Notes under the pieces: model-generated
What the model was told of the DNA's origin: nothing
The model's database searches: none
What the model saw: only the letters and a program-made list of their open reading frames with translations
Part shown: one piece after another, positions 25,754 to 37,338 of the stretch
How positions within the stretch are numbered: the first letter of the stretch is position 1
How the letters are laid out: every line of letters starts with the position of its first letter
Assembly: GCF_020523825.1 (NCBI RefSeq)
Contig: NZ_JAJALK010000001.1
Location: forward strand, 248,001-312,000
Origin: Methylobacterium brachiatum
GTDB lineage: Bacteria > Pseudomonadota > Alphaproteobacteria > Rhizobiales > Beijerinckiaceae
DNA length: 64,000 bases
Direction: 5' to 3'
Made by a program: the position numbers and the translations under genes

Positions 25754-28700
25754 TCAGTAGCCCGGGTCTTCGCCGAACAGGTAATCCGGGTCGCGGCGGC
25801 GCGGCCGGCGCACCTCCTCGTCCCCGAAGGGCGAGCGGGCGGTCTGGCCGGGCCAGGGCCTGTAGGCGTCCTGGCCGTAGGAATCCAGATCGCCCTGCGC
25901 ACGGCGGCTGCGCGGCGGCTGGCGCTCGCCGAACGGGTCGAGGGGATCAGGCGCCGGGCGCTCGCCGGTCATGGTGCCGTAGTAATCGCCGGCGACGCTG
26001 GCCCCGTCCTCGGCGCCGTTGAGGTCACCGTCCTCCGCATCGGGCCGCATGGCGTAGAGGGTCTCGCGCGGCACCAGGCGGAACTGGGTGTCGGCCATCT
26101 TGCCGTCGCCGCTCGTGCGGAAATGCTCGAGGAAACCGCCGCCCGCGACCCGCTGGCCGCTATGGGGATCGATCGGCAGGTCGGCGATGAACGGACGGGC
26201 CTCGGAGGAGGGGCCCCGCAGCGGCGTCTTCGGGACGCCGTTCGCCCAGGCTGCCTGGAGGATGTTCGACGCGATCGGCACGGAGACATGGCCGCCGGTC
26301 TGGCCGCGGCCCAGCGTCTTGCGGCTGCCGTCGGCGTTGTCGTAGCCGACCCAGACCACGACGGTGATCTCGTTGGTGAAGCCCGCGAACCAGGCGTCGT
26401 TCTCGTTCTCGGAGGTGCCGGTCTTGCCCGCGACATAGGCCGAGACCTTGGAGAGCGCCGCTGCGGTGCCGTGCTGGGTCACGCCCTGCAGCATGGTCTT
26501 CAGCTGATAGAACGCGACCCGGTCGGCCGAGCCGATCCGCACCGGCTCGCGCGGGGCGTGGGTGTAGAGCGCCTTGCCGTCCCGCTCGACCGATTCGAGG
26601 GCGTAGGATGCCGGGCGGGCGCCCTCGTTGGCCACCGCCGCGTAGAAGCCGGCGAGATCCAGCATCCGCACCGGCTGGGCGCCGAGCACGAACGGGTAAT
26701 AGGGCTCGCACTCGGCGTAGATCTGCGCTTCGAGGGCGATGTCGCAGACGCGCTTCAGGCTGGCCGGCGCCTTCGGGGCGATGCCGCCCTGGAGCAGCCG
26801 GGCGGTCACGAGGTTCTTCGAGAATTCCAGGCCACGCCGCAGGGTCGTCGGGCCGGAGCCGCCGCCCTCGTAATTCTTCGGCGACCAGGAATCCCCGGCG
26901 CCGCCGATCGGCGGCAGCGTGACGGGGGAATCGAGGACCAGGGTGTTGGGCTGGAGCCCGGCATTGAGCGCGGCGAGATAGGTCAGCGGCTTCAGGGTCG
27001 AGCCGGGCTGGCGCACCGCCTGGGTGACCCGGTTGAGCTGGCTCATCGGATAGGAGAAGCCGCCGGCCATCGCCAGGATGCGGCCGGTCTGGTTCTCCAG
27101 CACGAGGGCCGCGCCCTGAACGTTGGGTCGGACCCGCAGCTGCGCCCGGGCCGCCCCGCGGCCCTCCGTCAGCTTCACCCGCACCACGTCGTAGAGCTGC
27201 AGACGGTTGCGGGCGATGCCCGGGTCGAGGATGGCGGTACGGCCGTCGGCGAGACCGACCTTCACGGGCCCGCGGCCGGCCTCCAGCACCACCGCGACCG
27301 GCCAGTGCACGTCGTACAGGGTCGGCCGGGAGCTCTCGAGGGCCCGCAGCCAGACGGGCTTGGCCTGCGGAGCGGCCGCGACCTTCGGCCGGGTCGCCTT
27401 CGCGCCCGGCTTCACCTCGGGTTTGGCGGGCTCCACCCGGGCGCCGGTCACCCCGGGGGCGGCCTGGACCGCACCTTCCGGGGCGGGCGTCGCCGCCTGG
27501 ATCCGGCGGATGCTGTCGGCGAGGTTGAGCTCGGGGCCGGTATAGCTCTGCCGTCCGGTGGACCGCTCATAATTGGCCAGCCCGTCCTGCAAGGCCGACT
27601 CGACGGCGCGTTGGAGCCCGGCATTGATGGTCGAGCGCACGGTGAACGACCCGGCGGTCAGCGAATCCACCCCCGCGAAGGTGCGCGCCTCGCGGTTCAG
27701 GTAATCGACCACGTAGAATCCGGAATCCCGCCGTGTCGCGTCGACCGGCTTCAGCCCGAGATCGGCGTTCACCGCCGCGTTCATCTCGGCTTCCGTGATC
27801 GTGCCCTCTTCCTTGAGGCGGGCGAGCACGTAGGCGCGCCGCTCGCGCGCCCGCTCCGGGTACTTGTCCGGGCTGTAGAAGTTCGGCCCCTTGGGCATGC
27901 CGGCAAGCAGGGCCGCCTCCGGCAGGGTCAGCTGCCCGACCGATTTGCCGAAATAGCTCTGCGCCGCCATCTCGATGCCGTAGGCGCCGCGACCGAGATA
28001 GATGCCGTTGAGGTAGAGCCCGAGGATCTGCGGCTTCGTCAGGATCCGCTCCAGGCGGGACGCCACGATCATCTCGCGGATCTTGCGCTCGTAGGTGACG
28101 TCGTCGCCCACCGAGAGGTTCTTCACCACCTGCTGGGTGATGGTCGAGCCGCCGGCCGGGCGGCCGGGCGAGGCGAGGTTGCCGATGAACGCGCGGATCA
28201 CGCCGCGCTCGTCGATGCCGTGGTGGCTCTCGAAGCGCTTGTCTTCCGCCGCGATGAACGCCTTCTGCACCAGGTTCGGCACCGCGGTGATCGGCACGAC
28301 GAGGCGTCGGCCGTTCGGCTCGAAGGTCTCGGCGAAGGGCTTGCCGGCGCCGTCGAGGATCCGGGTCATGCCCGGCAGGGCCTTGTCCCGGAGCGCCTCG
28401 GCGGTGGGCAGGTCCTTGGTGGCGTTGTCGTAGAATTCGATGACCTCTCGGGCGTTGAACGGCGAGATCGCCGGGTTCTCGCCCTTGCAGAACTGCTTGT
28501 AGCTCGTGTTCAGCTCGTCGAGGTTCAGCCCGTGCAGGATCTTCGGCGCGGCCGGCCCGGCCACGCTCGACGGATCCTCCATGGCGGTGGTGATCAATTC
28601 ATCGAGATTGATGTCCTCGATGTCGAACGCCTTGCGCATGTGGGCGCAGCCGTCGCGCAGCAGGCGCACGACCTCGGCCTGGTCGGTGAACGGATCGAAC

Positions 28701-28783
28701 TGGGTCCGCACCGCGTCCGGCCGCGTGGTGACCTGGCTCAGCGTCAGGGCCGTCGCGAACAGCTTGATCAGGATGGCGTTCAT
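25754..28783 (-). CDS. Class A penicillin-binding protein (transglycosylase/transpeptidase)
   Basis: A 1009-residue bifunctional peptidoglycan synthase. A short hydrophobic N-terminus (ILIKLFATALTLSQ) precedes a roughly 150-residue region without known motifs. The GT51 domain then shows AAEDKRFESHHGID (catalytic Glu near residue 180), GGSTITQQVVKNL, ERKIREMIVASRLE and LYLNGIYLGRGAYGIEMAAQ. The transpeptidase domain shows the SxxK motif in QPGSTLKPLTYLAAL, SKN in EFSKNLVTARL and the KTG motif in VAGKTGTSENENDAWFAGF. The C-terminal 100 residues are Pro/Arg/Asp-rich. The long pre-GT51 segment is unusual compared with PBP1a, where only a short TM tail precedes the domain. Confidence 0.92.
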   Translation of the reverse strand: MNAILIKLFATALTLSQVTTRPDAVRTQFDPFTDQAEVVRLLRDGCAHMRKAFDIEDINLDELITTAMEDPSSVAGPAAPKILHGLNLDELNTSYKQFCKGENPAISPFNAREVIEFYDNATKDLPTAEALRDKALPGMTRILDGAGKPFAETFEPNGRRLVVPITAVPNLVQKAFIAAEDKRFESHHGIDERGVIRAFIGNLASPGRPAGGSTITQQVVKNLSVGDDVTYERKIREMIVASRLERILTKPQILGLYLNGIYLGRGAYGIEMAAQSYFGKSVGQLTLPEAALLAGMPKGPNFYSPDKYPERARERRAYVLARLKEEGTITEAEMNAAVNADLGLKPVDATRRDSGFYVVDYLNREARTFAGVDSLTAGSFTVRSTINAGLQRAVESALQDGLANYERSTGRQSYTGPELNLADSIRRIQAATPAPEGAVQAAPGVTGARVEPAKPEVKPGAKATRPKVAAAPQAKPVWLRALESSRPTLYDVHWPVAVVLEAGRGPVKVGLADGRTAILDPGIARNRLQLYDVVRVKLTEGRGAARAQLRVRPNVQGAALVLENQTGRILAMAGGFSYPMSQLNRVTQAVRQPGSTLKPLTYLAALNAGLQPNTLVLDSPVTLPPIGGAGDSWSPKNYEGGGSGPTTLRRGLEFSKNLVTARLLQGGIAPKAPASLKRVCDIALEAQIYAECEPYYPFVLGAQPVRMLDLAGFYAAVANEGARPASYALESVERDGKALYTHAPREPVRIGSADRVAFYQLKTMLQGVTQHGTAAALSKVSAYVAGKTGTSENENDAWFAGFTNEITVVVWVGYDNADGSRKTLGRGQTGGHVSVPIASNILQAAWANGVPKTPLRGPSSEARPFIADLPIDPHSGQRVAGGGFLEHFRTSGDGKMADTQFRLVPRETLYAMRPDAEDGDLNGAEDGASVAGDYYGTMTGERPAPDPLDPFGERQPPRSRRAQGDLDSYGQDAYRPWPGQTARSPFGDEEVRRPRRRDPDYLFGEDPGY

Positions 28784-28941
28784 GCGGTCCGGATTCGAGG
28801 GGCGAGTCAGGGCCCGGCCGGGATAGCGCTACGCCGGGGCTGGTGGATAGGCGCTCCACAACGCGGCTGATTTGAGACAGCCCACGGCAACGCTTTCGTG
28901 AGGCTTGACGTTCGTCGTGCGCGGCAAAGACGAGGACCGGC

Positions 28942-30609
28942 ATGATCACCGATCTCTGGTACAAGAATGCGGTCATCTACTGCCTGTCGGTCGGCACCTT
29001 CATGGATGCCAACGGCGACGGCATCGGCGACTTCGCCGGGCTGGAACGGCGGCTCGACTACATCCAGGGATTGGGCGCCACCGCGATCTGGCTGATGCCG
29101 TTCCAGCCCTCGCCCAAGCGCGACGGCGGCTACGACATTGCGGACTATTACGGGGTCGACCCCGATTACGGCTCGCTCGGCGATTTCGTCGCCTTCGCGC
29201 ACGCGGCCAAGCAGCGGGGCCTGCGGGTGCTGATCGACCTCGTGGTCAACCACACCTCCGACAAGCACCGCTGGTTCCAGTCGGCCCGCTTGGACCCGAA
29301 CTCGCCCTACCGCGACTGGTACGTCTGGTCGAAGGAGCGCCCGGCCACCACCGATGAGGGCATGGTCTTCCCGGGCGTGCAGGAGACGACCTGGACCTAC
29401 GACGAGAAGGCCGGCGCCTGGTACTTCCACCGGTTCTTCGACTTCCAGCCCGATCTCAACACCGCCAATCCCGAGGTGCTGGCCGAGATCCTGAAGATCA
29501 TGGGCTTCTGGATCGAGCTCGGCGTCTCGGGCTTCCGCATGGATGCGGTGCCTTTCGTCATCGCCGAGAAGGGCGCCGATGTCGGCGGCAAGCCGCGCGA
29601 GCAATTCGACATGCTGCGCGACTTCCGCGAGTTCCTGCAATGGCGCAAGGGCGACGCGATCATCCTGGCCGAGGCCAACATCCTGCCAAAGCAGGATCTC
29701 GACTATTTCGGCGACGACGCCGACCGCATGCACATGATGTTCAATTTCCAGGTCAACCAATCGACCTTCTACGCCCTGGCCGCGCACGATGCGCGACCGC
29801 TGGTGAAAGCGATCGAGCGGACCAAGCCGCGCCCGCTCTCGTGCCAGTGGGGCATCTTCCTGCGCAACCACGACGAGCTGGACCTCGGCCGGCTCACCGA
29901 GAAGCAGCGCGAGGCGGTGTTCGCGGAGTTCGGCCCCGAGAAGCGGATGCAGCTCTACGACCGGGGCATCCGCCGCCGCTTCGCCCCGATGCTGGCCGGC
30001 GACCCGCGCCGGATCCGGCTCGCCTACTCGCTGATGTTCACCCTGCCGGGGACGCCGGTGCTGCGCTACGGCGACGAGATCGGCATGGGCGACGACCTCG
30101 CCCTGAAGGAGCGCGACTGCGCCCGCACGCCGATGCAATGGACCGCCGAGCACCAGGGCGGCTTCACCAAGGCGGAGCGCACGGTGCTGCCGCCGATCGA
30201 TCACGGCCCCTACGGCTACGCCCATGTCAACGTCGCCGACCAGCGCCACGACCCGGGCTCATTGCTCAACTGGATGCAGAGCCTGATCCGCCAGCGCAAG
30301 GAGGCGCCGGAGATCGGCTGGGGCGACGTGACCGCGGTCCCGACCGGCCTGAACTCGGTCCTGGCCCTGCGCTACACGTGGCGCGGCAATGCCGTCCTGT
30401 GCGTGCACAACCTCGCATCCGAACCGGTCGAGGTCGCGCTCGAATCCGGCGCGGCCGAGCCGGAGCACGACATCCTGATCGACGTGCTGACCGGGTCGCG
30501 CAGCGAGGTCGGCCCCGACGGCAAGCACTGCCTGTTCCTCGAGGGCTACGGCTACCATTGGTTCCGGGTCGGCGGGCTCGACGCCCTGCTGAGGCGGACG
30601 CCGGGCTGA
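28942..30609 (+). CDS. GH13 alpha-amylase family enzyme, trehalose-synthase-like
   Basis: A 555-residue glycoside hydrolase family 13 protein, cytoplasmic (no signal peptide). The four conserved regions are seen: DLVVNHTS, GFRMDAV with the nucleophile Asp, ILAEAN with the acid Glu and FLRNHDEL with the third Asp. The opening VIYCLSVGTFMDANGDGIGD resembles trehalose synthase and its relatives, and a C-terminal all-beta domain follows. It is slightly short for a full trehalose synthase and lacks the fused maltokinase part. The likely substrate is maltose, trehalose or another short alpha-glucan; assignment among these is uncertain. Confidence 0.85.
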   Translation: MITDLWYKNAVIYCLSVGTFMDANGDGIGDFAGLERRLDYIQGLGATAIWLMPFQPSPKRDGGYDIADYYGVDPDYGSLGDFVAFAHAAKQRGLRVLIDLVVNHTSDKHRWFQSARLDPNSPYRDWYVWSKERPATTDEGMVFPGVQETTWTYDEKAGAWYFHRFFDFQPDLNTANPEVLAEILKIMGFWIELGVSGFRMDAVPFVIAEKGADVGGKPREQFDMLRDFREFLQWRKGDAIILAEANILPKQDLDYFGDDADRMHMMFNFQVNQSTFYALAAHDARPLVKAIERTKPRPLSCQWGIFLRNHDELDLGRLTEKQREAVFAEFGPEKRMQLYDRGIRRRFAPMLAGDPRRIRLAYSLMFTLPGTPVLRYGDEIGMGDDLALKERDCARTPMQWTAEHQGGFTKAERTVLPPIDHGPYGYAHVNVADQRHDPGSLLNWMQSLIRQRKEAPEIGWGDVTAVPTGLNSVLALRYTWRGNAVLCVHNLASEPVEVALESGAAEPEHDILIDVLTGSRSEVGPDGKHCLFLEGYGYHWFRVGGLDALLRRTPG

Positions 30610-30671
30610 CGGGCGGCGCCTCGCCCTGGCCCGGCCGGCGCGGTAAGGCTCGCCCCGAAGCGAGGTTGCAC

Positions 30672-31061
30672 ATGGTTCGGTCGAAGCACTACCCGTCGGA
30701 CGCGACGATCGCGGACGTCCTGCCCAGCCTCGAGGATGCCGAGGGCTATCTCCGGCAGGTGCTGGTGACGATGCGGATGTGCCAGAAGCATTACGGCGAT
30801 GCCTGGGTGCGGATCGGCGTCACCGGCAAGGCGACCGCGCCCTCCTACCGGATCGACCGGCCGGACGCGTCCGCGACGCCCGCGGAGGACGGCGCGACCG
30901 AGGCCGGTGTCGCGATCTTCGGCGCCTATGGCGGGCGGTCCCACGACCGGTTCACCAAAGTGAACACCGCCGAGACCCGCTGGAGCAGCCGATCTCTCGG
31001 CATGGCCGAGATGCTGGCGCTCCACGACAGCCTGCGCCGCCCGAAAGATGGATCGGCCTGA
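30672..31061 (+). CDS. Hypothetical protein
   Basis: A 129-residue soluble protein read from the ATG at 30672, beginning MVRSKHYPSDATIADVLPSLEDAEGYLRQVLVT. It then has an RIGVTGKATAPSYRIDRP stretch, an Ala/Glu-rich low-complexity segment and a SLGMAEMLALHDSL helix at the end. The same frame is open through the GH13 gene upstream, but those codons are not coding. No family is recognised. It is 62 bases downstream of the GH13 gene on the same strand and 87 bases before the MBL-fold gene. Confidence 0.6.
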   Translation: MVRSKHYPSDATIADVLPSLEDAEGYLRQVLVTMRMCQKHYGDAWVRIGVTGKATAPSYRIDRPDASATPAEDGATEAGVAIFGAYGGRSHDRFTKVNTAETRWSSRSLGMAEMLALHDSLRRPKDGSA

Positions 31062-31148
31062 CCGCGCCGCGATGGTGCCGCCCGGACGCTTCTGCGCTAG
31101 AACCGGACCGAGAGCGCCGGCGGCGGCGCAGCCAACTCGCGGAACCCC

Positions 31149-31793
31149 ATGCCAGGAACGCCCCGCGCCGGGATCATCCCGGTCACGCCCTTCCAGCAGA
31201 ACTGCACGCTGATCTGGGACGACGCCACCAAGGTCGGCGCGGTCGTCGATCCCGGGGGCGACCTCGACCGGATCGAGGCCGCCATCCGGGAGCAGGGCGT
31301 GCGGGTGGAGAAGATCCTGCTGACCCACGGCCATGTCGACCACGCCGCCGGCGCCGACGAGCTGCGCGAGCGCCTCGGCGTGCCGATCGAGGGGCCGCAC
31401 CTCGCCGACAAGTTCCTGCTCGATTCCCTGCCGGAGACGGCGGCCAATTACGGGATCGGCGAGGGCAGGGCCTTGACCCCCGATCGCTGGCTCGACGACG
31501 GCGACGCCGTGACGGTGGGCGAACTCGGCTTCGACATCCTCCACTGCCCGGGCCACTCGCCCGGCAGCGTCGTGTTCGTGAGCCGGGACGCGCGCTTCGC
31601 CCTGGTCGGCGACGTCGTGTTCAAGGGCTCGGTCGGCCGCACCGACCTGCCGGGCGGCAACCACGAGCAGTTGATCCGGGCGATCAAGGAGAAGGTCCTG
31701 CCGCTCGGCGACGACATCGCCTTCATCCCCGGCCACGGGCCGACCGGGACGCTCGGCGAAGAGCGCGTCTCCAACCCATTCCTTCAGGGCTGA
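31149..31793 (+). CDS. MBL-fold metallo-hydrolase (glyoxalase II-like)
   Basis: A 214-residue metallo-beta-lactamase-fold hydrolase with complete metal ligands: LTHGHVDHAAG (H-x-H-x-D-H), HCPGHSPGSVVF, the bridging Asp in LVGDVVFKGSVGRTDLPGG and the final His in FIPGHGPTGTLGEE. The GSVGRTDLPGG segment and the size match the YcbL/small glyoxalase II-type hydrolases that act on thioesters. It is followed after four bases by an aldo-keto reductase gene, a combination that suggests handling of reactive aldehydes such as methylglyoxal. Confidence 0.88.
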   Translation: MPGTPRAGIIPVTPFQQNCTLIWDDATKVGAVVDPGGDLDRIEAAIREQGVRVEKILLTHGHVDHAAGADELRERLGVPIEGPHLADKFLLDSLPETAANYGIGEGRALTPDRWLDDGDAVTVGELGFDILHCPGHSPGSVVFVSRDARFALVGDVVFKGSVGRTDLPGGNHEQLIRAIKEKVLPLGDDIAFIPGHGPTGTLGEERVSNPFLQG

Positions 31794-31797
31794 CAGC

Positions 31798-32760
31798 ATG
31801 GACAAGCGCCGCATCGGCCGCTCCGACCTCCGGGTCGCGCCCTTCTGCCTCGGCGGCAACGTCTTCGGCTGGACCGCGGACGAGGCGACCTCCTTCGCGA
31901 TCCTCGACCGGTTCGTGGAGCGCGGCTTCGACTTCGTCGACACCGCCGACGTCTATTCGCGCTGGGCGCCCGGCCATCAGGGCGGCGAATCCGAGGCGGT
32001 GATCGGAAAGTGGTTCGCGGCGCGACCGGGCGCGCGGGACAGGATCGTGCTGGCCACCAAGGTCGGCATGGATATGGGCGAGGCCGGCAAGGGGCTCTCG
32101 GCCCGGCATATCGAGGCGGCCTGCGAGGCCTCCCTGCGGCGGCTCCAGACCGACCGGATCGACCTCTACCAGTCGCATGTCGACGATGCGGAGGTGCCGC
32201 TGGAGGAGACGCTGCGGGCCTATGAGCGCCTGATCGCCGCCGGCAAGGTCCGGGCGATCGGCGCCTCGAATTACGGCGCCACGCGGCTCGCCGAAGCGCT
32301 AAAGATCTCGGCCGCCTCCGGCTTGCCCCGCTACGAATGCCTCCAGCCGGATTACAGCCTCGCCGAGCGCGGCTTCGAGGCCGAGCTCGCCCCCCTGTGC
32401 CGGGCGGAAGAGATCGGCGTGATCGGCTATTTCTCCCTCGCCGCGGGCTTCCTCACCGGCAAGTACCGCTCTGCCCAGGATGCGGCCGGACGGGCCCGGG
32501 AAAACCGGGTCGCGAAGTACCTCACCCTGCGCGGCCTGGCGCTCCTCGACGTCCTCGATTCGGTCGCCCGGGACCACGGCGCCACCCAGGCCCAGGTGGC
32601 GCTCGCCTGGATCATCGCCCGGCCGGGCATCACCGCGCCGATCGCCAGCGCGACCTCGGTGGCGCAGCTCGACGACCTGCTCGGGGCCGCCGCGCTGACC
32701 CTGTCGGCGGACGCGATCGCCCGTTTGGACGCGGCCAGCGCGGGCGGAATCCAGGGCTAA
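31798..32760 (+). CDS. Aldo/keto reductase
   Basis: A 320-residue (alpha/beta)8 oxidoreductase using NAD(P)H. The catalytic tetrad is present: Asp and Tyr in FDFVDTADVYSRW, Lys in VLATKVGMD and His in IDLYQSHVDD. RIGRSDLRVAPFCLGGNVFGWT at the start and the AWIIARPGITAPIASAT segment near the end are typical of the YdjG/IolS-like group. It follows the MBL hydrolase by four bases and is probably in one transcript with it. The substrate is not predictable from sequence. Confidence 0.9.
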   Translation: MDKRRIGRSDLRVAPFCLGGNVFGWTADEATSFAILDRFVERGFDFVDTADVYSRWAPGHQGGESEAVIGKWFAARPGARDRIVLATKVGMDMGEAGKGLSARHIEAACEASLRRLQTDRIDLYQSHVDDAEVPLEETLRAYERLIAAGKVRAIGASNYGATRLAEALKISAASGLPRYECLQPDYSLAERGFEAELAPLCRAEEIGVIGYFSLAAGFLTGKYRSAQDAAGRARENRVAKYLTLRGLALLDVLDSVARDHGATQAQVALAWIIARPGITAPIASATSVAQLDDLLGAAALTLSADAIARLDAASAGGIQG

Positions 32761-32771
32761 CGCGGCGTTAA

Positions 32772-35384
<2,613 letters not shown>

Positions 35385-35399
35385 CGCCCGCTATGTAAT

Positions 35400-35453
35400 T
35401 TCTCAGTAAAACATATCCCGGGAAGCGAGTTATGTGGACCGATTTACTGAGAA
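35400..35453. repeat. Inverted repeat directly after gyrB
   Basis: Eleven-base arms (35400-35410 and 35443-35453) are exact reverse complements, with an inner five-base pair (35411-35415 and 35431-35435). The element is AT-rich, unlike its surroundings, and has no T-run. It could be a weak terminator, a recombination site or the remnant end of a mobile element. Confidence 0.6.
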
Positions 35454-35874
35454 GCCTGACCTCGCCGGCATATCGGCCGGTTTTCAGGCCGGTAGAGCAT
35501 TGATTCAGAGATGCTCTCCGCTGTCAACATCGAGCTTTCGTCAGTGCCCTTTGGTGACCGAGATCCAACGCTTCGGGGATGGTTACCTGCTGAGCGCCAT
35601 GGCCGCCGAAGCCGTCGGGGTACGGACCGCTTAGGTTCGGAGTGGGTAAGGAAGACGGGGTTCCATCCGGCGTTGGTCGTCGCGGCGGGTGCCAGAGCGG
35701 GCAAACACCCTCGCAACGTCGACCGGGCGTCGGAGGAGGCCCAAGCCCTCATGGGGCCGCCCCCCTTCGGTTATGATTAAGCCGCCCGGCTCCTGAAAGG
35801 ACTGCCTCATTGTAAGTGCTGGCGCTCAGAACAGCATCCAGCCGGTCCTGCAACCGCTCCGGCAGTACGGACTC
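35454..35874. other. Intergenic region without a supported gene
   Basis: About 420 bases of lower-GC, mixed-composition DNA between the inverted repeat and the Uma2 remnant. Short open frames on both strands lack ribosome sites and recognisable protein features. It looks like debris left by past insertions. Confidence 0.5.
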
Positions 35875-36453
35875 TCAGTCCACCATCGCGGGCGTACCGA
35901 CCAAGCCGACGATGGCAGCTACGGCCGCCTCACACTCGCCGGCGTCCATCTCCGTAACCTTGGCGTAGATGTCCGGCGAGCGTGGAAGACCCTTCATCCC
36001 CGCGATGCCCGATACCTGAGCGGGGGCGAACGTGGCTTGGGTAGCAAGGTCGCCGTCCTCCAGGGCGAGCATCGGGATGGACGAGTAGAGATCGTCGAGC
36101 CTCAACTCGACCCCGATGGCCGCTAGCCGGAGGACGGCGTTGGTCCTTGTTGGACTTCGTAGTGCCATCCGTCTCCCTGACGGTGAAAGAAATCAACCCG
36201 GCGCTGGTCCTGCGCGACAAGGACGAAATGCATGAGGTCCGGCAGCGTCTGGTATTCGAGCCATTTCCCGCCGCGGTCGTACCGTCAGGTCATCGAGGGG
36301 CCGGGTCAAGGCATCGTGGGCGATGGAGCCGCCGACCAGCATGCGGATTACCTGCCCGTCGATGTACTCCAGCCGCTCCCCTTCCTCCGCCGCTTCGCAA
36401 AGGCGTTCGTACTCATCCAGCCCGATGAAGTCGTCGCGTAACGCAGCGGGCAT
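35875..36453 (-). pseudogene. Uma2-family (DUF820) endonuclease-like gene, frameshifted and internally deleted
   Basis: Pieces of one Uma2-type protein lie in order in three reading frames. The N-terminus (MPAALRDDFIGLDEYERL, then LEYIDGQVIRM and GGSIAHDAL) occupies 36453 to about 36288. A middle-to-late part (GGKWLEYQTLPDLMHFVLV followed by RRVDFFHRQGDGWHYEVQQG) lies at about 36275-36150 in a second frame. The end (VLRLAAIGVELRLDDLYSS) lies at about 36145-36075 in a third. The core that carries YPDV and the catalytic EVLSPST/Asp-Lys region is missing. A 97-codon frame ending at 35875 preserves the tail with an unrelated extension. It is a dead gene. Confidence 0.75.
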
Positions 36454-36558
36454 GCTATGGCCCTAGAGGTTCCCCCTCCTCATACGCTTGGACGTGGCGA
36501 TCCGGAAGCTGCGGGCAAGGCACGGTGGCCGTTCGGCGCTCGCACGGGAACGTCCGGG

Positions 36559-37338
36559 TCACCGCGACGCCTGCGCTCCCTCTGTCGGATGCCGACCGGC
36601 CCTTTGCGGGAGGAGGACGATGAGCGCGACGATGAAGGCCCCGATCACGGCGGAGGCGAGCGGCCGGCTCAGGTTCAGCCCGCCGTCGGCGACCGGCTTG
36701 TCGAGGAAATCGCCCACCGTGGCCCCGAGCGGGCGGGTCAGGATGAACGCCGCCCAGAAGAGCGTGACCCGTGAAACGGAGGTCCGGTAGTACAGGGCGA
36801 TGACGACCGCGAGCGCCGCCGCGAAGACGAGGGCGCCACCCTCGTAGCCGAGGCCGCCGGTGTCCGCGAGCCAGTCGCCGAGCGCGGTGCCCAACGTCTG
36901 CGAGAAGGTGATCGCCCCCCAATAGAACGCCTCGACCCGCGGGGTCGAAACCGTGTCCACCGACACGGTGCCCTCGGTCGCATACCAGAGCCCGAGCACG
37001 GCCGCGAGGCAGGCGAGGAGCAGGGTCGATCCGCCGGTGTATCCGATGCCGAGCGAGCGGTCGGCGAAGTCCGCCATCGTCGTACCGAAGGTGGTCGAGG
37101 CGACGATCGTGGACCAGTACAGGACCGGGTGGAACCGCTTCGACATGATCTGGGCGACCACGAGCCCGACCAGCAGCACGGCGAACAGGGCGGTGCCGGC
37201 GAGATAGCCCCAATCGAGGGTCATGGTGACGGTGTCGCCGCCGGTCTCCCCGAGCGTGGTGGCCAGGATCTTGACGATCCAGAAGCCCAGCGTGACCTCG
37301 GGTACCTTGCTCAGGGCGCGTTCGTAACGGTCGTCCAT
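36559..37338 (-). CDS. COG4705 membrane protein, paralogue 1
   Basis: A 259-residue polytopic inner-membrane protein of the uncharacterised COG4705 group. It contains four repeats in which Trp, Gly and Asp fall in one register: W20-G30-D35, W75-G85-D90, W140-G150-D155 and W195-G205-D210 (W-x9-G-x4-D). Each repeat is followed by a Gly-rich turn such as GYLAG, GIGYTGG or GLGYEGG and a hydrophobic helix, giving eight or so membrane segments. The buried Asp residues suggest a cation pathway. Its start lies 28 bases inside the preceding paralogue, so the two are translationally coupled. It is the last intact gene of the two-component/COG4705 run. The function is unknown. Confidence 0.85.
   Translation of the reverse strand: MDDRYERALSKVPEVTLGFWIVKILATTLGETGGDTVTMTLDWGYLAGTALFAVLLVGLVVAQIMSKRFHPVLYWSTIVASTTFGTTMADFADRSLGIGYTGGSTLLLACLAAVLGLWYATEGTVSVDTVSTPRVEAFYWGAITFSQTLGTALGDWLADTGGLGYEGGALVFAAALAVVIALYYRTSVSRVTLFWAAFILTRPLGATVGDFLDKPVADGGLNLSRPLASAVIGAFIVALIVLLPQRAGRHPTEGAQASR

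Noticed and set aside
26123..28870. 915-codon plus-strand frame opposite the penicillin-binding protein
   Set aside because: Antisense artefact; the opposite strand encodes all GT51 and transpeptidase motifs.
35434..35780. Two short plus-strand frames after gyrB
   Set aside because: No ribosome site, mixed composition and no recognisable protein features; they lie in probable insertion debris.
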